A stretch of DNA of 64,000 nt from Indioceanicola profundi. Lineage in GTDB: Bacteria > Pseudomonadota > Alphaproteobacteria > Azospirillales > Azospirillaceae. Numbering within the stretch: position 1 is the first letter of the stretch; the number at the start of each line of letters is the position of its first letter. Shown one piece after another: positions 43,066 to 51,646 of the stretch. Both the position numbers and the translations under genes were made by a program. The notes under the pieces are model-generated. The model ran no database searches, was not told the origin of the DNA, and was given only the letters and a program-made list of their open reading frames with translations. The DNA is taken from NCBI RefSeq assembly GCF_003568845.1, contig NZ_CP030126.1, positions 310,001-374,000 of the forward strand, in the 5' to 3' direction.

Positions 43066-46038
43066 CTAGTCGAAGCTGGCGATGGCCGCCGCGGTCAGGG
43101 CAAGCTGGCTCAGGATCGTGGTCACGCTCTGGGCGATGGTCAGGAAGCCGTAGGGTTCCGCGTCCCGGGGCACGATGATCGTGGACCCTGGCGGAATCGC
43201 GTCCACGGCGTGACGGCCGATTTCCGAAAGCGGCTTGGCACTACCATCCGGCAGCAGCACGAAAATCCGCCCCCTGTCCGCATTGCGGGTCAGCCCGCCG
43301 GCCTCCTCCAGGTAGATCCGGCCGCTCTTGCCCGGGGCGAATTGAAGTACTGCAGGTGACAGCACTTCGCCGCTGACCGTCACGGTGAGCGGCCGCTTGG
43401 GAACGTAGAGCCGGTCGCCCGGCTCCAGCACCATGTCGAGATGGGGGCGGACGGCGAGGACCGCCGGGTCCGCCTCCATTGTGACACGGCCGACGGGGCC
43501 GGCGGTTCGCAGTTCCTCGACCAGACCGCGGGCCAGTTCGACATGCCTCGCATCCGGCGGGTCCGGCCGGAGCAGCGCCATGCTCAGCGAGCGCTCCATT
43601 TCCTCCGCTGCGCGCAGCAGGCCCTGGCGTTCAGCCTGCCGGGCGCTGTCGCGGATAAAGATCGCCCCGGCCGGATAGGCAGTGGGCAGCAGCCCGCCGG
43701 CCCTCGCCAGCACGGAGGAGAGCTTCTCACCCGGCAACAGGTCGAAATGACCGGGTTCCCGCACCTCGCCCGCCAGCACGATCCCGCCGCGCTGCGGCGA
43801 CGGAGTGCGCCGGGGCACGCGAACCGCGTCACCGGGTCGTAGCATCAGCGATGCTGCTGCTGGCGAGGACAGGCGCAGCAGGCGTACAGGTTCCGCCGTT
43901 TCGGGATCACCGGCCACCATCTCCACGGAATCGGGGTCGGCCTGGGCCAGCAGGCCGCCGGCCGCGGCGATCAGGGCGGGCACCGTGGCGGAAACAGCGA
44001 CCGGGTAAATGCCGGGTTCGGCCACTGCGCCGCGCAAGGACACGCTCCGATCCTCCAGCAGCCGGAGCAACGCCGCATCCGCCGGGAGAAGGTCCTTCGG
44101 CCCGGTCGCTTCCGGGCCGGTCAGGGCGGGTGGGGCTGTTGGTTCCTCCGGCCCGGCGGGGCTGTCCAGGATGGCACGCAACTGCGGCCTGGACAGGATT
44201 ACGACCTTGTCCCGGTCCGCCAGACGCCGGTCGAATCCGCCCTCCATGACCTCCGCCGGTGCGAAGGGAACCAGGGTCCGGGCTCCTCGTGCGCGGTCCA
44301 CCCGCTCTATGATGGCGAACAGCCCGTAGACATCGTCCGTCAGCGCCTCTCCCTTGCCGAGAAGATCGCGCAACGTACCCGCCCGGCGCAGGGGAATACG
44401 GCCGGGGTTCTTGACGGCTCCGGTCAGCTCCACCCAGGGCTCGGCAGCATCCAGGATGCCCAGCCCGCCCGCCGCGCCCACCATGGCCAGCGGCGCGCCC
44501 GTCGCACCCCCGGCCGCCGACACAAGCTCAGCCGGTGTGGCGCCGGGGCCGGCCGGATAGAAGCCGGGGCGCAGCACGCCCTCGCGCAGCAGGACGGCAT
44601 GATCGAGCGCAAGCGGCAACAGATCCGGCTGTTCTGCGAACAGGACGGGGCAGGGCAGGTCGGGACCGGTCAGGGCGGCAGCCGCGGCGGCCATCGGCCC
44701 CGCCGCGAACGCGCCCTTGCCGTCGGCCGCGACCCGCGCCGCCAGGGCGGACAGGCCCGGACATTCCTTCGGCTGCGCGGGTGGCGACCGAAATGAGGTA
44801 TCGCCCTCATCGCTGGCCATCAGGTCAAGTACGGCCCGGCTCGACAGGAAAGCGATCTCCTCCGGGCCGAACAGGACCAGCGAATCCCCATCCGCCAGGG
44901 CCGGCGCGGTTCCAGGGCGGCCGGCATGAATCGGAACCAGTCGCCGTGCCCCGCTGGTCGGGTCGAGCCCGACAAGCACCGCAAAAGGCAGATAGGCATC
45001 GTCCCGCGCCGCCCTGTTCGACAGCAGCCCCGCCGCCCCTGTTCCGGCAGACAGGGGACGGGGACCGGGTGAATGGACGTGGCCCAGCAAAGACACCGCC
45101 ATTCGGCGGTCCGCCCGCGCCGGCTCGACGATCAGGATGTCGCCATGGGCCAGGCGGGCCGGCTGACCGGACTCCAACTCGATCAGCCGTTCGCTTCCGT
45201 CATGGGCGATGGTGGACAGGCGGAATGCCGATGGTCCGGGCCGCAGCGCGCCGCCGGCCAGGGCCAGCAGTTCCTCCGCATCCATCGCCTCCGCCTTCGC
45301 GGGAAGTTCGAAGATGCCGGGGCGTTGCACCTGCCCGGTGATGGCCAGGGTCGGGCCAAGGGGCGGCACGACGATCCTTGTCCCGTCCGCCAGCCGCTGA
45401 TCCGCCGCACCTTCGCCGGTGTGCATCAGCTCGTACAGATCGACCGGCGTCCCGGCGGCCTCGCCCGGCTGCACCAGCTGGATCGAGCGCAGGCTGCCGG
45501 ACGGCATCACGCCGCCGGCCGCGAACAGCGCGTCCAGCACAGTGGCGAAGGCGGACAGATCATGCCGGCCCGGTCGCCGCACCTCCCCCAGGATCAGGAC
45601 GGAGAGACGGCGCGGGCGGGCCAGGGTGACGAAGGCGCGGGTATCCAGCAGGGTGGATGCGACCTCCGCCTCCACTTCCCGCCGCACCTCGCCAAGGGAC
45701 CGGCCGCCGGCCTGGACGGGCCGCAGGCCATCGACGATCAGAAGCCCATCCGTGCCGACCGTATGGGATTCCTGGCTTGCCGTCTGGCCGCGCAGGGTCA
45801 CGGTCAGGGTGTCGCCCGGCCCCAGCACATGCCCGTCCGCGATGGCGCCCATGGCCGGCTCTGCCCTGGCGCCTGTCTGATCGAACAGGGCATAACCATA
45901 CTGGCGCAACGGCTCCCCGGCCCGGACCCCATAACTTTCCTCCAGCCGGTTCGGCGGGGGACCGTCTGACGCTGCCGGGCCAGCCGCGGAAAGAAGCAGG
46001 CCGGCGATGAGGAGGAGAAGGGCGCGCAAGGGCGGCAT
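43066..46038 (-). CDS. Long polysaccharide export protein with many SLBB-type units
   Basis: A 990-residue exported protein, far longer than typical Wza/GumB proteins (about 350-420). The start at 46038 (MPPLRALLLLIAGLLLSAAG) gives a signal peptide of about 23 residues. The PES-like unit GHVLGPGDTLTVTLRGQ lies near residue 70. After it come about seven SLBB-like units, each with a V-x-G-x-V-x-x-P-G motif, such as ILGEVRRPGRHDL, ITGQVQRPGIFEL, LTGAVKNPGRIPL, LRGAVAEPGIYPV, LAGEVREPGHFDL and VSGEVLSPAVLQF. The end, ITIAQSVTTILSQLALTAAA, is a hydrophobic helix that may cross the outer membrane. It is followed by a glycosyltransferase gene. Confidence 0.85.
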   Translation of the reverse strand: MPPLRALLLLIAGLLLSAAGPAASDGPPPNRLEESYGVRAGEPLRQYGYALFDQTGARAEPAMGAIADGHVLGPGDTLTVTLRGQTASQESHTVGTDGLLIVDGLRPVQAGGRSLGEVRREVEAEVASTLLDTRAFVTLARPRRLSVLILGEVRRPGRHDLSAFATVLDALFAAGGVMPSGSLRSIQLVQPGEAAGTPVDLYELMHTGEGAADQRLADGTRIVVPPLGPTLAITGQVQRPGIFELPAKAEAMDAEELLALAGGALRPGPSAFRLSTIAHDGSERLIELESGQPARLAHGDILIVEPARADRRMAVSLLGHVHSPGPRPLSAGTGAAGLLSNRAARDDAYLPFAVLVGLDPTSGARRLVPIHAGRPGTAPALADGDSLVLFGPEEIAFLSSRAVLDLMASDEGDTSFRSPPAQPKECPGLSALAARVAADGKGAFAAGPMAAAAAALTGPDLPCPVLFAEQPDLLPLALDHAVLLREGVLRPGFYPAGPGATPAELVSAAGGATGAPLAMVGAAGGLGILDAAEPWVELTGAVKNPGRIPLRRAGTLRDLLGKGEALTDDVYGLFAIIERVDRARGARTLVPFAPAEVMEGGFDRRLADRDKVVILSRPQLRAILDSPAGPEEPTAPPALTGPEATGPKDLLPADAALLRLLEDRSVSLRGAVAEPGIYPVAVSATVPALIAAAGGLLAQADPDSVEMVAGDPETAEPVRLLRLSSPAAASLMLRPGDAVRVPRRTPSPQRGGIVLAGEVREPGHFDLLPGEKLSSVLARAGGLLPTAYPAGAIFIRDSARQAERQGLLRAAEEMERSLSMALLRPDPPDARHVELARGLVEELRTAGPVGRVTMEADPAVLAVRPHLDMVLEPGDRLYVPKRPLTVTVSGEVLSPAVLQFAPGKSGRIYLEEAGGLTRNADRGRIFVLLPDGSAKPLSEIGRHAVDAIPPGSTIIVPRDAEPYGFLTIAQSVTTILSQLALTAAAIASFD

Positions 46039-46175
46039 CGGCCTGTATGCAGCTAGAAGGAGCGTGGCCGATACCATACACAAGTATTGCGGGTCGTGTC
46101 AGCAAGGCCGCATGGCAATTGCCGCCTCCGCCTTGCTGCGGATAGGCTGGGTTGTTGACGGAAGCGGAGTTCCCT

Positions 46176-47207
46176 ATGCGCATCTTCTATTCCGAGGATC
46201 ACCGGCTTCAGCACGGCCGGGCCGAGCTGAATGACGGGAAGCTCGTCCCCTGCTTCGAGAAGCCGGAGCGGGCGGAAATCGTGTACCGGCAGGTGGCCGC
46301 CGCCGGGTTGGGGCCCATCCAGACGCCGCAGGATCTGGGGGAGGAGCCGATCCGCCGGGTCCATGACGGCGTCTATGTGGATTTCCTGAAGACCGTATGG
46401 GGCCGCTGGCTGGAGGAGCGGGGCGATTACGACATCCTGCCGCTGAACTGGATCGCGCCGAACATGCGCCGCCGCCGGCCGTCCAGCCTGGACGGGCAGT
46501 TGGGCTATCACAGCTATGATGCCGGAACGCCGATCACGGCGGGAACCTGGCGCGCCGCCTATGCGGGGGCGCAGTCCGCGGCGAACGGCGCGGCGCTGCT
46601 GGCGTCGGGGGCGGAGCGGTCGGCTTTCGCCCTGTGCCGGCCGCCGGGGCACCATGCCGGCACGGATTTCTATGGCGGTTACTGCTTCCTGAACAACGCC
46701 GCCATCGCGGCCCAGCTCCTGCGCGACCGGGGTGCGGCGCGGGTGGCGGTGCTGGATGTGGATTATCACCACGGCAACGGAACGCAGGAAATCTTCTGGA
46801 AGCGGGGCGATGTGCTCACCGTCTCCCTCCACGCCGATCCGGACGACGAATACCCCTATTTCAGCGGCTATGCCGACGAGGTCGGGGAAGGGCCGGGGGA
46901 GGGGGCGAATCTGAACATGCCCCTGCCCATCGGTACCGACTGGGCAAGCTATACGGGGGCGCTGTCCGCGGCTCTGGACCGGATCGCCGCCTTCGGGGCG
47001 GAGGCGCTGGTCGTCTCCCTGGGCGCGGACACCTTCGTCGGCGACCCGATTTCCCGCTTCAAGCTGCAGACGCCGGACTTCCTGCGCCTGGGCGCGCAGA
47101 TCGGCGGGGCCGGCCTGCCCACCCTGTTCGTGCTGGAAGGCGGCTATGCGGTGGATGCGCTGGGGGTGAACGTGGCGAACGTGCTGACCGGCTTCGTCGG
47201 GCGCTGA
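46176..47207 (+). CDS. aphA: Acetylpolyamine amidohydrolase (class II HDAC-like)
   Basis: A 343-residue zinc deacetylase of the histone-deacetylase superfamily that should remove acetyl groups from acetylated putrescine or cadaverine. The start at 46176 gives MRIFYSEDHRLQHGRAELND, the typical acetylpolyamine amidohydrolase opening. Catalytic residues: CRPPGHHAG (His pair near 158), LDVDYHHGNGT (zinc Asp and His near 195), SLGADTFVGDP (zinc Asp near 284) and the Tyr of EGGYAVD near 323. An N-carbamoylputrescine amidase gene lies convergent to it across a shared terminator; both point to polyamine breakdown. Confidence 0.93.
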   Translation: MRIFYSEDHRLQHGRAELNDGKLVPCFEKPERAEIVYRQVAAAGLGPIQTPQDLGEEPIRRVHDGVYVDFLKTVWGRWLEERGDYDILPLNWIAPNMRRRRPSSLDGQLGYHSYDAGTPITAGTWRAAYAGAQSAANGAALLASGAERSAFALCRPPGHHAGTDFYGGYCFLNNAAIAAQLLRDRGAARVAVLDVDYHHGNGTQEIFWKRGDVLTVSLHADPDDEYPYFSGYADEVGEGPGEGANLNMPLPIGTDWASYTGALSAALDRIAAFGAEALVVSLGADTFVGDPISRFKLQTPDFLRLGAQIGGAGLPTLFVLEGGYAVDALGVNVANVLTGFVGR

Positions 47208-47211
47208 ACGC

Positions 47212-47245
47212 AAAAGGGGCCGCCCCCTGACGGGAGCGGCCCCTT
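47212..47245. terminator. Bidirectional terminator between aphA and the amidase gene
   Basis: The stem GGGGCCGC (47216-47223) / GCGGCCCC (47236-47243) has an inner CCC/GGG pairing. TT follows on the plus strand and TTTTG on the minus strand, so it can serve both genes. Confidence 0.75.
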
Positions 47246-47266
47246 GCTGTCTCTGTGCTGCCGGGA

Positions 47267-48142
47267 TCAGCGGCGCGGCTTGCCGTCCAGGGTCAGCAGC
47301 GCGCCGTACAGCTCCGGCCGGCGGTCGCGGAACACGCCCCAGGAGGCGCGGGTGCGGGCCACCTCGTCCAGGTCGAAGGTGGCGGTCAGCACCGCCTCGC
47401 TCTCCCGGTCGGCCTCGGCGATCTTCTCCCCCTTCGGCCCGGCGATGAAGCTGGAGCCGTAGAAGGTGATGCCGCAGCTCTCCGCCTCCTCGCGCCCGAT
47501 GCGGTTGCTGGCGACCAGCGGCATCAGGTTGGCGCCGGCATGGCCCTGCATGACGCGCTGCCAGTGGTCGCGGCTGTCGAGACCGGAATCCTGCGGCTCC
47601 GACCCGATGGCGGTCGGGTAGCAGAGGATTTCCGCCCCTTGCAGCGCCATGGAGCGCGCCGTCTCCGGGAACCACTGGTCCCAGCAGATCGCGGTGCCCA
47701 GCCGGGCATAGCGGGTGTGGTAGACCTGGAAGCCTGTGTCGCCGGGGCTGAAGTAGAACTTCTCCTGATAGCCCGGCCCGTCGGGGATATGGCTCTTGCG
47801 GTAGACGCCCAGGATCGTGCCGTCGGCGTCGATCATGGCGAGCGAGTTGTAGTAGGCGGTATTCGCCTGCTCGAAGAAGCTGACCGGCAGGACCACCCGA
47901 AGCTCCTTCGCCAGCCGGCTCATGCGCGTCAGGACCGGGTGGCCTTCCACCGGGGCGGCCAGCTCGAACAGCTCCGGCTTCTGGTCCTTGCAGAAGTAGG
48001 GCGTCTCGAACAGCTCCTGGAGAAGGATGATCTGCGCGCCCTTCCCATGGGCGCGGCGCACCATCTCCTCCGCCTTGTCCACATTGCCCTGGCGGTCCCA
48101 GCTGCAGGCGAACTGGGTGGCGGCCACGGTGACCTGACGCAT
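47267..48142 (-). CDS. aguB: N-carbamoylputrescine amidase
   Basis: A 291-residue carbon-nitrogen hydrolase that converts N-carbamoylputrescine to putrescine, CO2 and ammonia. The start at 48142 (MRQVTVAATQFACSWDRQGN) is preceded by GGGGGGAGA. The catalytic Glu-Lys-Cys triad: LLQELFETPYF near residue 42, YRKSHIPDGPGY near 117 and TAICWDQWFPE near 154. Wording around ESCGITFYGSSFIAGPKGE is typical of AguB. No agmatine deiminase gene lies next to it in the window. Three tandem hairpins fill its leader (48169-48232). Confidence 0.9.
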   Translation of the reverse strand: MRQVTVAATQFACSWDRQGNVDKAEEMVRRAHGKGAQIILLQELFETPYFCKDQKPELFELAAPVEGHPVLTRMSRLAKELRVVLPVSFFEQANTAYYNSLAMIDADGTILGVYRKSHIPDGPGYQEKFYFSPGDTGFQVYHTRYARLGTAICWDQWFPETARSMALQGAEILCYPTAIGSEPQDSGLDSRDHWQRVMQGHAGANLMPLVASNRIGREEAESCGITFYGSSFIAGPKGEKIAEADRESEAVLTATFDLDEVARTRASWGVFRDRRPELYGALLTLDGKPRR

Positions 48143-48168
48143 CTCTAATCTCTCCCCCCGAATGATCA

Positions 48169-48232
48169 CCGGCGAAGCGCCGGCTCACAGCCGCCCCAGA
48201 TGGGGGCTGTGCCGGATGGGAAAATCCCATCC
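48169..48232. promoter_or_regulatory. Three consecutive hairpins in the aguB-marR intergenic space
   Basis: CCGGCG-AAG-CGCCGG (48169-48183), CACAGC..CCCC-AGAT-GGGG..GCTGTG (48186-48211), and the perfect 8-bp GGATGGGA-AAA-TCCCATCC (48214-48232) stand back to back in 64 bases. The nearest edge is 26 bases from the aguB start codon. On the plus strand the last one is followed by TTTGTGT. They could be leader structure of aguB or an early terminator for the other direction. Confidence 0.55.
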
Positions 48233-48381
48233 TTTGTGTCCTCTGACATTCGTATCACGCATGCCGCTCGGTGGTAGCCCGTCCGCTTGGATTTTCGCAC
48301 TGTCGCCAATGCCGGGAGACAATTTTTGCGCTAGGATTTTGCCAAAGGCCGGAGATGAACCCGGACCTGGGCAGGGCGGTC

Positions 48382-48411
48382 ACCACCAAGAATCCAGCTA
48401 TAATAGGTGGT
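48382..48411 (+). promoter_or_regulatory. Possible MarR promoter with inverted repeat over TATAAT
   Basis: A perfect TATAAT lies at 48399-48404, inside an interval bounded by ACCACC (48382-48387) and its reverse complement GGTGGT (48406-48411). No convincing -35 element is seen. The placement would suit a repressor site in the 383-base gap before the MarR gene. Confidence 0.3.
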
Positions 48412-48525
48412 AATTCTTCTGTAGAGTGCGACCGGCGGCATGGTATGCCAGGGCCGGCGGTGCGGTTCGCCGGCCATGCCGGGCCGGATGGCCGGATTCC
48501 ACCAAGTGCAGCATGGGTTCAATCG

Positions 48526-49074
48526 ATGTCGGACAAGAGCGATCACCGTTCGGGACCTGATCGGATCGGCAATGGTCCGATCGGCAGGCGCAGGGTCGCC
48601 ATCGGAACCTCGCTGGAAGAGGTGGGGTTCAGCCAGGTTCTGCGGGACCTGCACCGCGCCTTCGCGCGCGCTCTCCAGGAACGGATCGTTCCCCATGGCG
48701 TCAGCATGGGCCAGTGGTTCTTCCTCCGCGCCCTGTGGGAGGAGGATGGGCTCACACAGCGGGAGTTGAGCCAGCGGGTCGGCATGATGGAACCCACCAC
48801 CGTGACCGCCTTGAACAGTATGGAGCGGCGCGGGCTGGTGGAGCGGTGCCGCAACACGCAGGACCGCCGCAAGGTCAACATCTATCTCACCCCGAAGGGC
48901 AAGGCGCTCCGTGACGTGTTGCAGCCCATGGCGGCGGAGGTGGAGCGGGTGGCGATCAGCCAGATTCCGTTGGAACTCCTTCCAACGCTCCGTGGCGCAC
49001 TGGTCCAGATGATCGACAGCCTCGACGCCAACAACCCCGGTCACAATCCCTTCGGCGATCTGGACCTGGATTAA
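48526..49074 (+). CDS. MarR-family transcriptional regulator
   Basis: A 182-residue regulator with a winged helix-turn-helix: MGQWFFLRALWEEDGLTQRE, LSQRVGMMEPTTVTALNSME and the wing DRRKVNIYLTPKGKAL. The ATG at 48526 (MSDKSDHRSGPD) is the likely start; upstream in-frame sequence is a long non-conserved stretch. The N-terminal 30 residues are polar. Regulators of this subgroup often sense aromatic compounds, but the ligand is unknown. It is convergent with tonB and 383 bases from the divergent aguB gene. Confidence 0.88.
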   Translation: MSDKSDHRSGPDRIGNGPIGRRRVAIGTSLEEVGFSQVLRDLHRAFARALQERIVPHGVSMGQWFFLRALWEEDGLTQRELSQRVGMMEPTTVTALNSMERRGLVERCRNTQDRRKVNIYLTPKGKALRDVLQPMAAEVERVAISQIPLELLPTLRGALVQMIDSLDANNPGHNPFGDLDLD

Positions 49075-49092
49075 AACCGCCCGCCGGCCGCG

Positions 49093-49851
49093 TCAGCCAT
49101 CGTTGAGGCTGAAAACGATAGGCAGTTCGATGGTGCTGCGGACTTCGGCCCCGCCTTCCTGTCCGGGAAGGAAGCGCCACTGCCGCACGGTTTCGAGCGC
49201 TGCATCGTCCAGCACGGACCAGCCGCTGCTTTCCACCAGGATCAGCTTTTCCGGCGTTCCGTCGGGAGCCACGGTCACCCGCACCACCGCCTCCCCCTGA
49301 AGGCCCAGCCGCTTCGCCGAATCGGGATAGAGCGGCGGGGGATTGTCGGGATGGCTGCGGGCAGCCACCGGCCGGCGTCCGGGCGCGGCATCCGCCTTCT
49401 GCAACGCCGATTCCAGATCGTACCCCTCCATCGCCGGAATGGGCGGCGGAAGGTCGGGCGCGCGCAGTCCCTGGGAACTGCTGGCGCTCAGGCGGGGCGG
49501 GCGGATGCGCACCGGCACGCCCGGCCAGCTATCCGCCAGCTCCGGCAGTCCCGGCCCGGTCATTCCCTGACCCGCCGCGCCCAACGTGGTCGGCAGCTCG
49601 ATTCGCGGCAGCTCCGGCAGGGCCTGCCCCGCGCGCGCCGTTGCCGCCAGCTCTTCCGGCGGAACCAGCTCCACGGGAAGGGGGGCGGGTAGGCGTGCGG
49701 GCGACGGATTCAGGACCAGCGCGAGGGCAGACAGTCCGGCCAGATGCAGCACGGCCGAAACCAGAATGGCGCGGGCATCGCGGCGGGAGGCGTTCCGTCG
49801 GGATGCATCCGCCAGCGTCGCAGGCGCCGGCGCGTGCAGTTCCGCCGTCAC
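49093..49851 (-). CDS. tonB: TonB-like energy transducer
   Basis: A 252-residue protein with an N-terminal membrane helix (ILVSAVLHLAGLSALALVL), a proline-rich periplasmic stretch, and a C-terminal TonB domain (about 170-250: YPDSAKRLGLQGEAVVRVTV, SGWSVLDDAALETVRQWRFL). The GTG at 49851 overlaps the btuD stop (GTGA), so I choose it over the ATG at 49881. It is the last gene of the B12-uptake operon and most likely energises the BtuB receptor, although ExbB and ExbD are not encoded in the window. Confidence 0.85.
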   Translation of the reverse strand: MTAELHAPAPATLADASRRNASRRDARAILVSAVLHLAGLSALALVLNPSPARLPAPLPVELVPPEELAATARAGQALPELPRIELPTTLGAAGQGMTGPGLPELADSWPGVPVRIRPPRLSASSSQGLRAPDLPPPIPAMEGYDLESALQKADAAPGRRPVAARSHPDNPPPLYPDSAKRLGLQGEAVVRVTVAPDGTPEKLILVESSGWSVLDDAALETVRQWRFLPGQEGGAEVRSTIELPIVFSLNDG

Positions 49852-50654
49852 CGCCCCGATCCGCGCGCCAGCGGCTCCCACGGCAGATGCACCGTCTCCC
49901 CGCTGTCCAGCCGGGCGGCGGCCATGCGGACGCCATAGACTTCTTCCAGCAGGCCGGGGCGCAGCACCTCGCCCGGCGGGCCATCGGCGGCCACGCGCCC
50001 CTGATGCAGCAGCGCCACGCGGCTGCAGAACCGCGCCGCCAGTGTGAGGTCGTGCAGAACCATCAAGACTCCGGTGCCCGCGGCAGCGCGGGCGCAGAGA
50101 ACATCCATGACCTGCAATTGGTGATACGGGTCCAGCCCGGCAACCGGTTCATCGGCCAGAAGCAGCGCCGGCTCCGCCGCCAGCGCCCGCGCCAGCAGCA
50201 CCCGCGCCCGCTCGCCGCCCGACAGGGTGGTGGCGGTGCGGGAGCGGAGGCTGGCCACGTCGCACAGCTCCATCGCCCGTTCGATGGCATGCGTGTCCGC
50301 ATCGTCGGGCCGGCTCCACGGGCCGAGATGAGGAAGCCGGCCCAGGGCTACCAGCCGCTCCACCGTCAGCGGCCAATGGACCTCCGCGCCCTGGGCCAGA
50401 TAGGCTAGGCGCTGGGCGCGGCGGTTGGCCGGGACCTTGTCCAAGGGTTGTCCGTCCAGCAGGACCTTGCCGCCGCGGGGCTGCGCCAGCCCGGCCATGC
50501 AGCGCAGCAGGCTGGATTTGCCGGCCCCGTTCGGACCGATCAACCCCACCAGTTCGCCGGGGCCGATGCGCAGCTCCACCCCGGCCAGCACCGTCCGGGA
50601 GCCATAGCCATGGGTTACGCCGATGGCGGCCAGCTCGCCCATCGTGACCATCAC
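49848..50654 (-). CDS. btuD: Cobalamin-type ABC importer, ATP-binding protein
   Basis: A 268-residue FecE/BtuD-type ATPase. Walker A GPNGAGKSSLL near residue 40, signature LSGGERARVLLARAL near 140, Walker B LLLADEPVAGLD near 160 and H-loop VLHDLTLAARF are intact. Its gene overlaps btuC by four bases and tonB by four (GTG start) bases. Assignment to B12 rests on the riboswitch-controlled operon; by sequence alone iron-siderophore uptake is possible. Confidence 0.87.
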   Translation of the reverse strand: MMVTMGELAAIGVTHGYGSRTVLAGVELRIGPGELVGLIGPNGAGKSSLLRCMAGLAQPRGGKVLLDGQPLDKVPANRRAQRLAYLAQGAEVHWPLTVERLVALGRLPHLGPWSRPDDADTHAIERAMELCDVASLRSRTATTLSGGERARVLLARALAAEPALLLADEPVAGLDPYHQLQVMDVLCARAAAGTGVLMVLHDLTLAARFCSRVALLHQGRVAADGPPGEVLRPGLLEEVYGVRMAAARLDSGETVHLPWEPLARGSGR

Positions 50655-51646
50655 GCCATGCTCCGGCGGGTGCGCAGCACCAGCGCCAGGAAGAAGGGCG
50701 CGCCCAGCAGGGCCGTCACCACGCCCAGCTTCAGCTCCGGTCCCGGCCCGCCCAGCCGCACGGCGATATCGGCGGCCAGGATCAGCGCCGCCCCGCCCAG
50801 CGCCGACAGCGGCAGCAGGCGGGAGGGCTGGTGCCCCACCAGGGGGCGCAGGAGGTGCGGCACGATCAGGCCGATGAAGCCGATGGCCCCCGTTACCGCC
50901 ACCGCGGCCCCCACGGCCAGCGCCGTGCCGACGATGACGAGCGCACCCGTCCGCCCCAGCTCGAATCCCATGGAGCGCGCCGTGTCCTCCCCCAGGCTCA
51001 GCGCGTCCAGCGCCCGGCCGGTGGTCAGCAGCATGGCGGCGCCCGCCAGCATGAAGGGCGCGGAGACCAGGACATGCTGCATGCTGCGGTCGGCGAGGGA
51101 GCCCAGCATCCAGAACACGATTTCCGCCAGGGCGAAGGGGTTGGGGGAAAGGGACAGTGCCAGGGAGGTCAGCGCCCCGGCCAGGCTGCTCACGGCGACG
51201 CCGGCCAGGATCAGGGTCAGCACGCCGGCGTCCCGCCCGGCCAGCGCGTAGATCAGCGCCACCGCAACCAGCGCTCCGGCGATGCCGCCGATAGGCAGAG
51301 CCAGCGGCACTACAAGGGACCAGCCGCTGTAGAAGGCGATCACCGCCCCCAGTGCCGCCGTGGCGGACACGCCGATCAGTCCCGGCTCGGCCAGGGGATT
51401 GCGCAGCAGCCCCTGCAAGGCCGCACCTGACAGGCCCAGCACCCCGCCCACCGCCAAGCCCAGCAGGGCGCGCGGCAGGCGGATTTCAGCGAAGATGACA
51501 GCGGCCGTGCTGTCCCCGCCGGCCCACCAGTCGGCCAGGGCGGTGCCCAACGATACGGCGCTCGGACCGATAGCCAGGGAGCCGATGAACAGCAGGCCGA
51601 CCAGAAGCGCCATGGCCGGGAAGATCAGACGTCCGGCCATGCTCAT
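50651..51646 (-). CDS. btuC: Cobalamin-type ABC importer, permease
   Basis: A 331-residue FecCD/BtuC permease with about ten membrane helices and typical landmarks IRLPRALLGLAVGGVLGLSG near residue 56, LLRNPLAEPGLIGVSATAAL near residue 82 and VTGAIGFIGLIVPHLLRPLV near residue 250. It overlaps btuF and btuD by four bases each. With BtuD it forms the inner-membrane importer. Confidence 0.9.
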   Translation of the reverse strand: MSMAGRLIFPAMALLVGLLFIGSLAIGPSAVSLGTALADWWAGGDSTAAVIFAEIRLPRALLGLAVGGVLGLSGAALQGLLRNPLAEPGLIGVSATAALGAVIAFYSGWSLVVPLALPIGGIAGALVAVALIYALAGRDAGVLTLILAGVAVSSLAGALTSLALSLSPNPFALAEIVFWMLGSLADRSMQHVLVSAPFMLAGAAMLLTTGRALDALSLGEDTARSMGFELGRTGALVIVGTALAVGAAVAVTGAIGFIGLIVPHLLRPLVGHQPSRLLPLSALGGAALILAADIAVRLGGPGPELKLGVVTALLGAPFFLALVLRTRRSMA

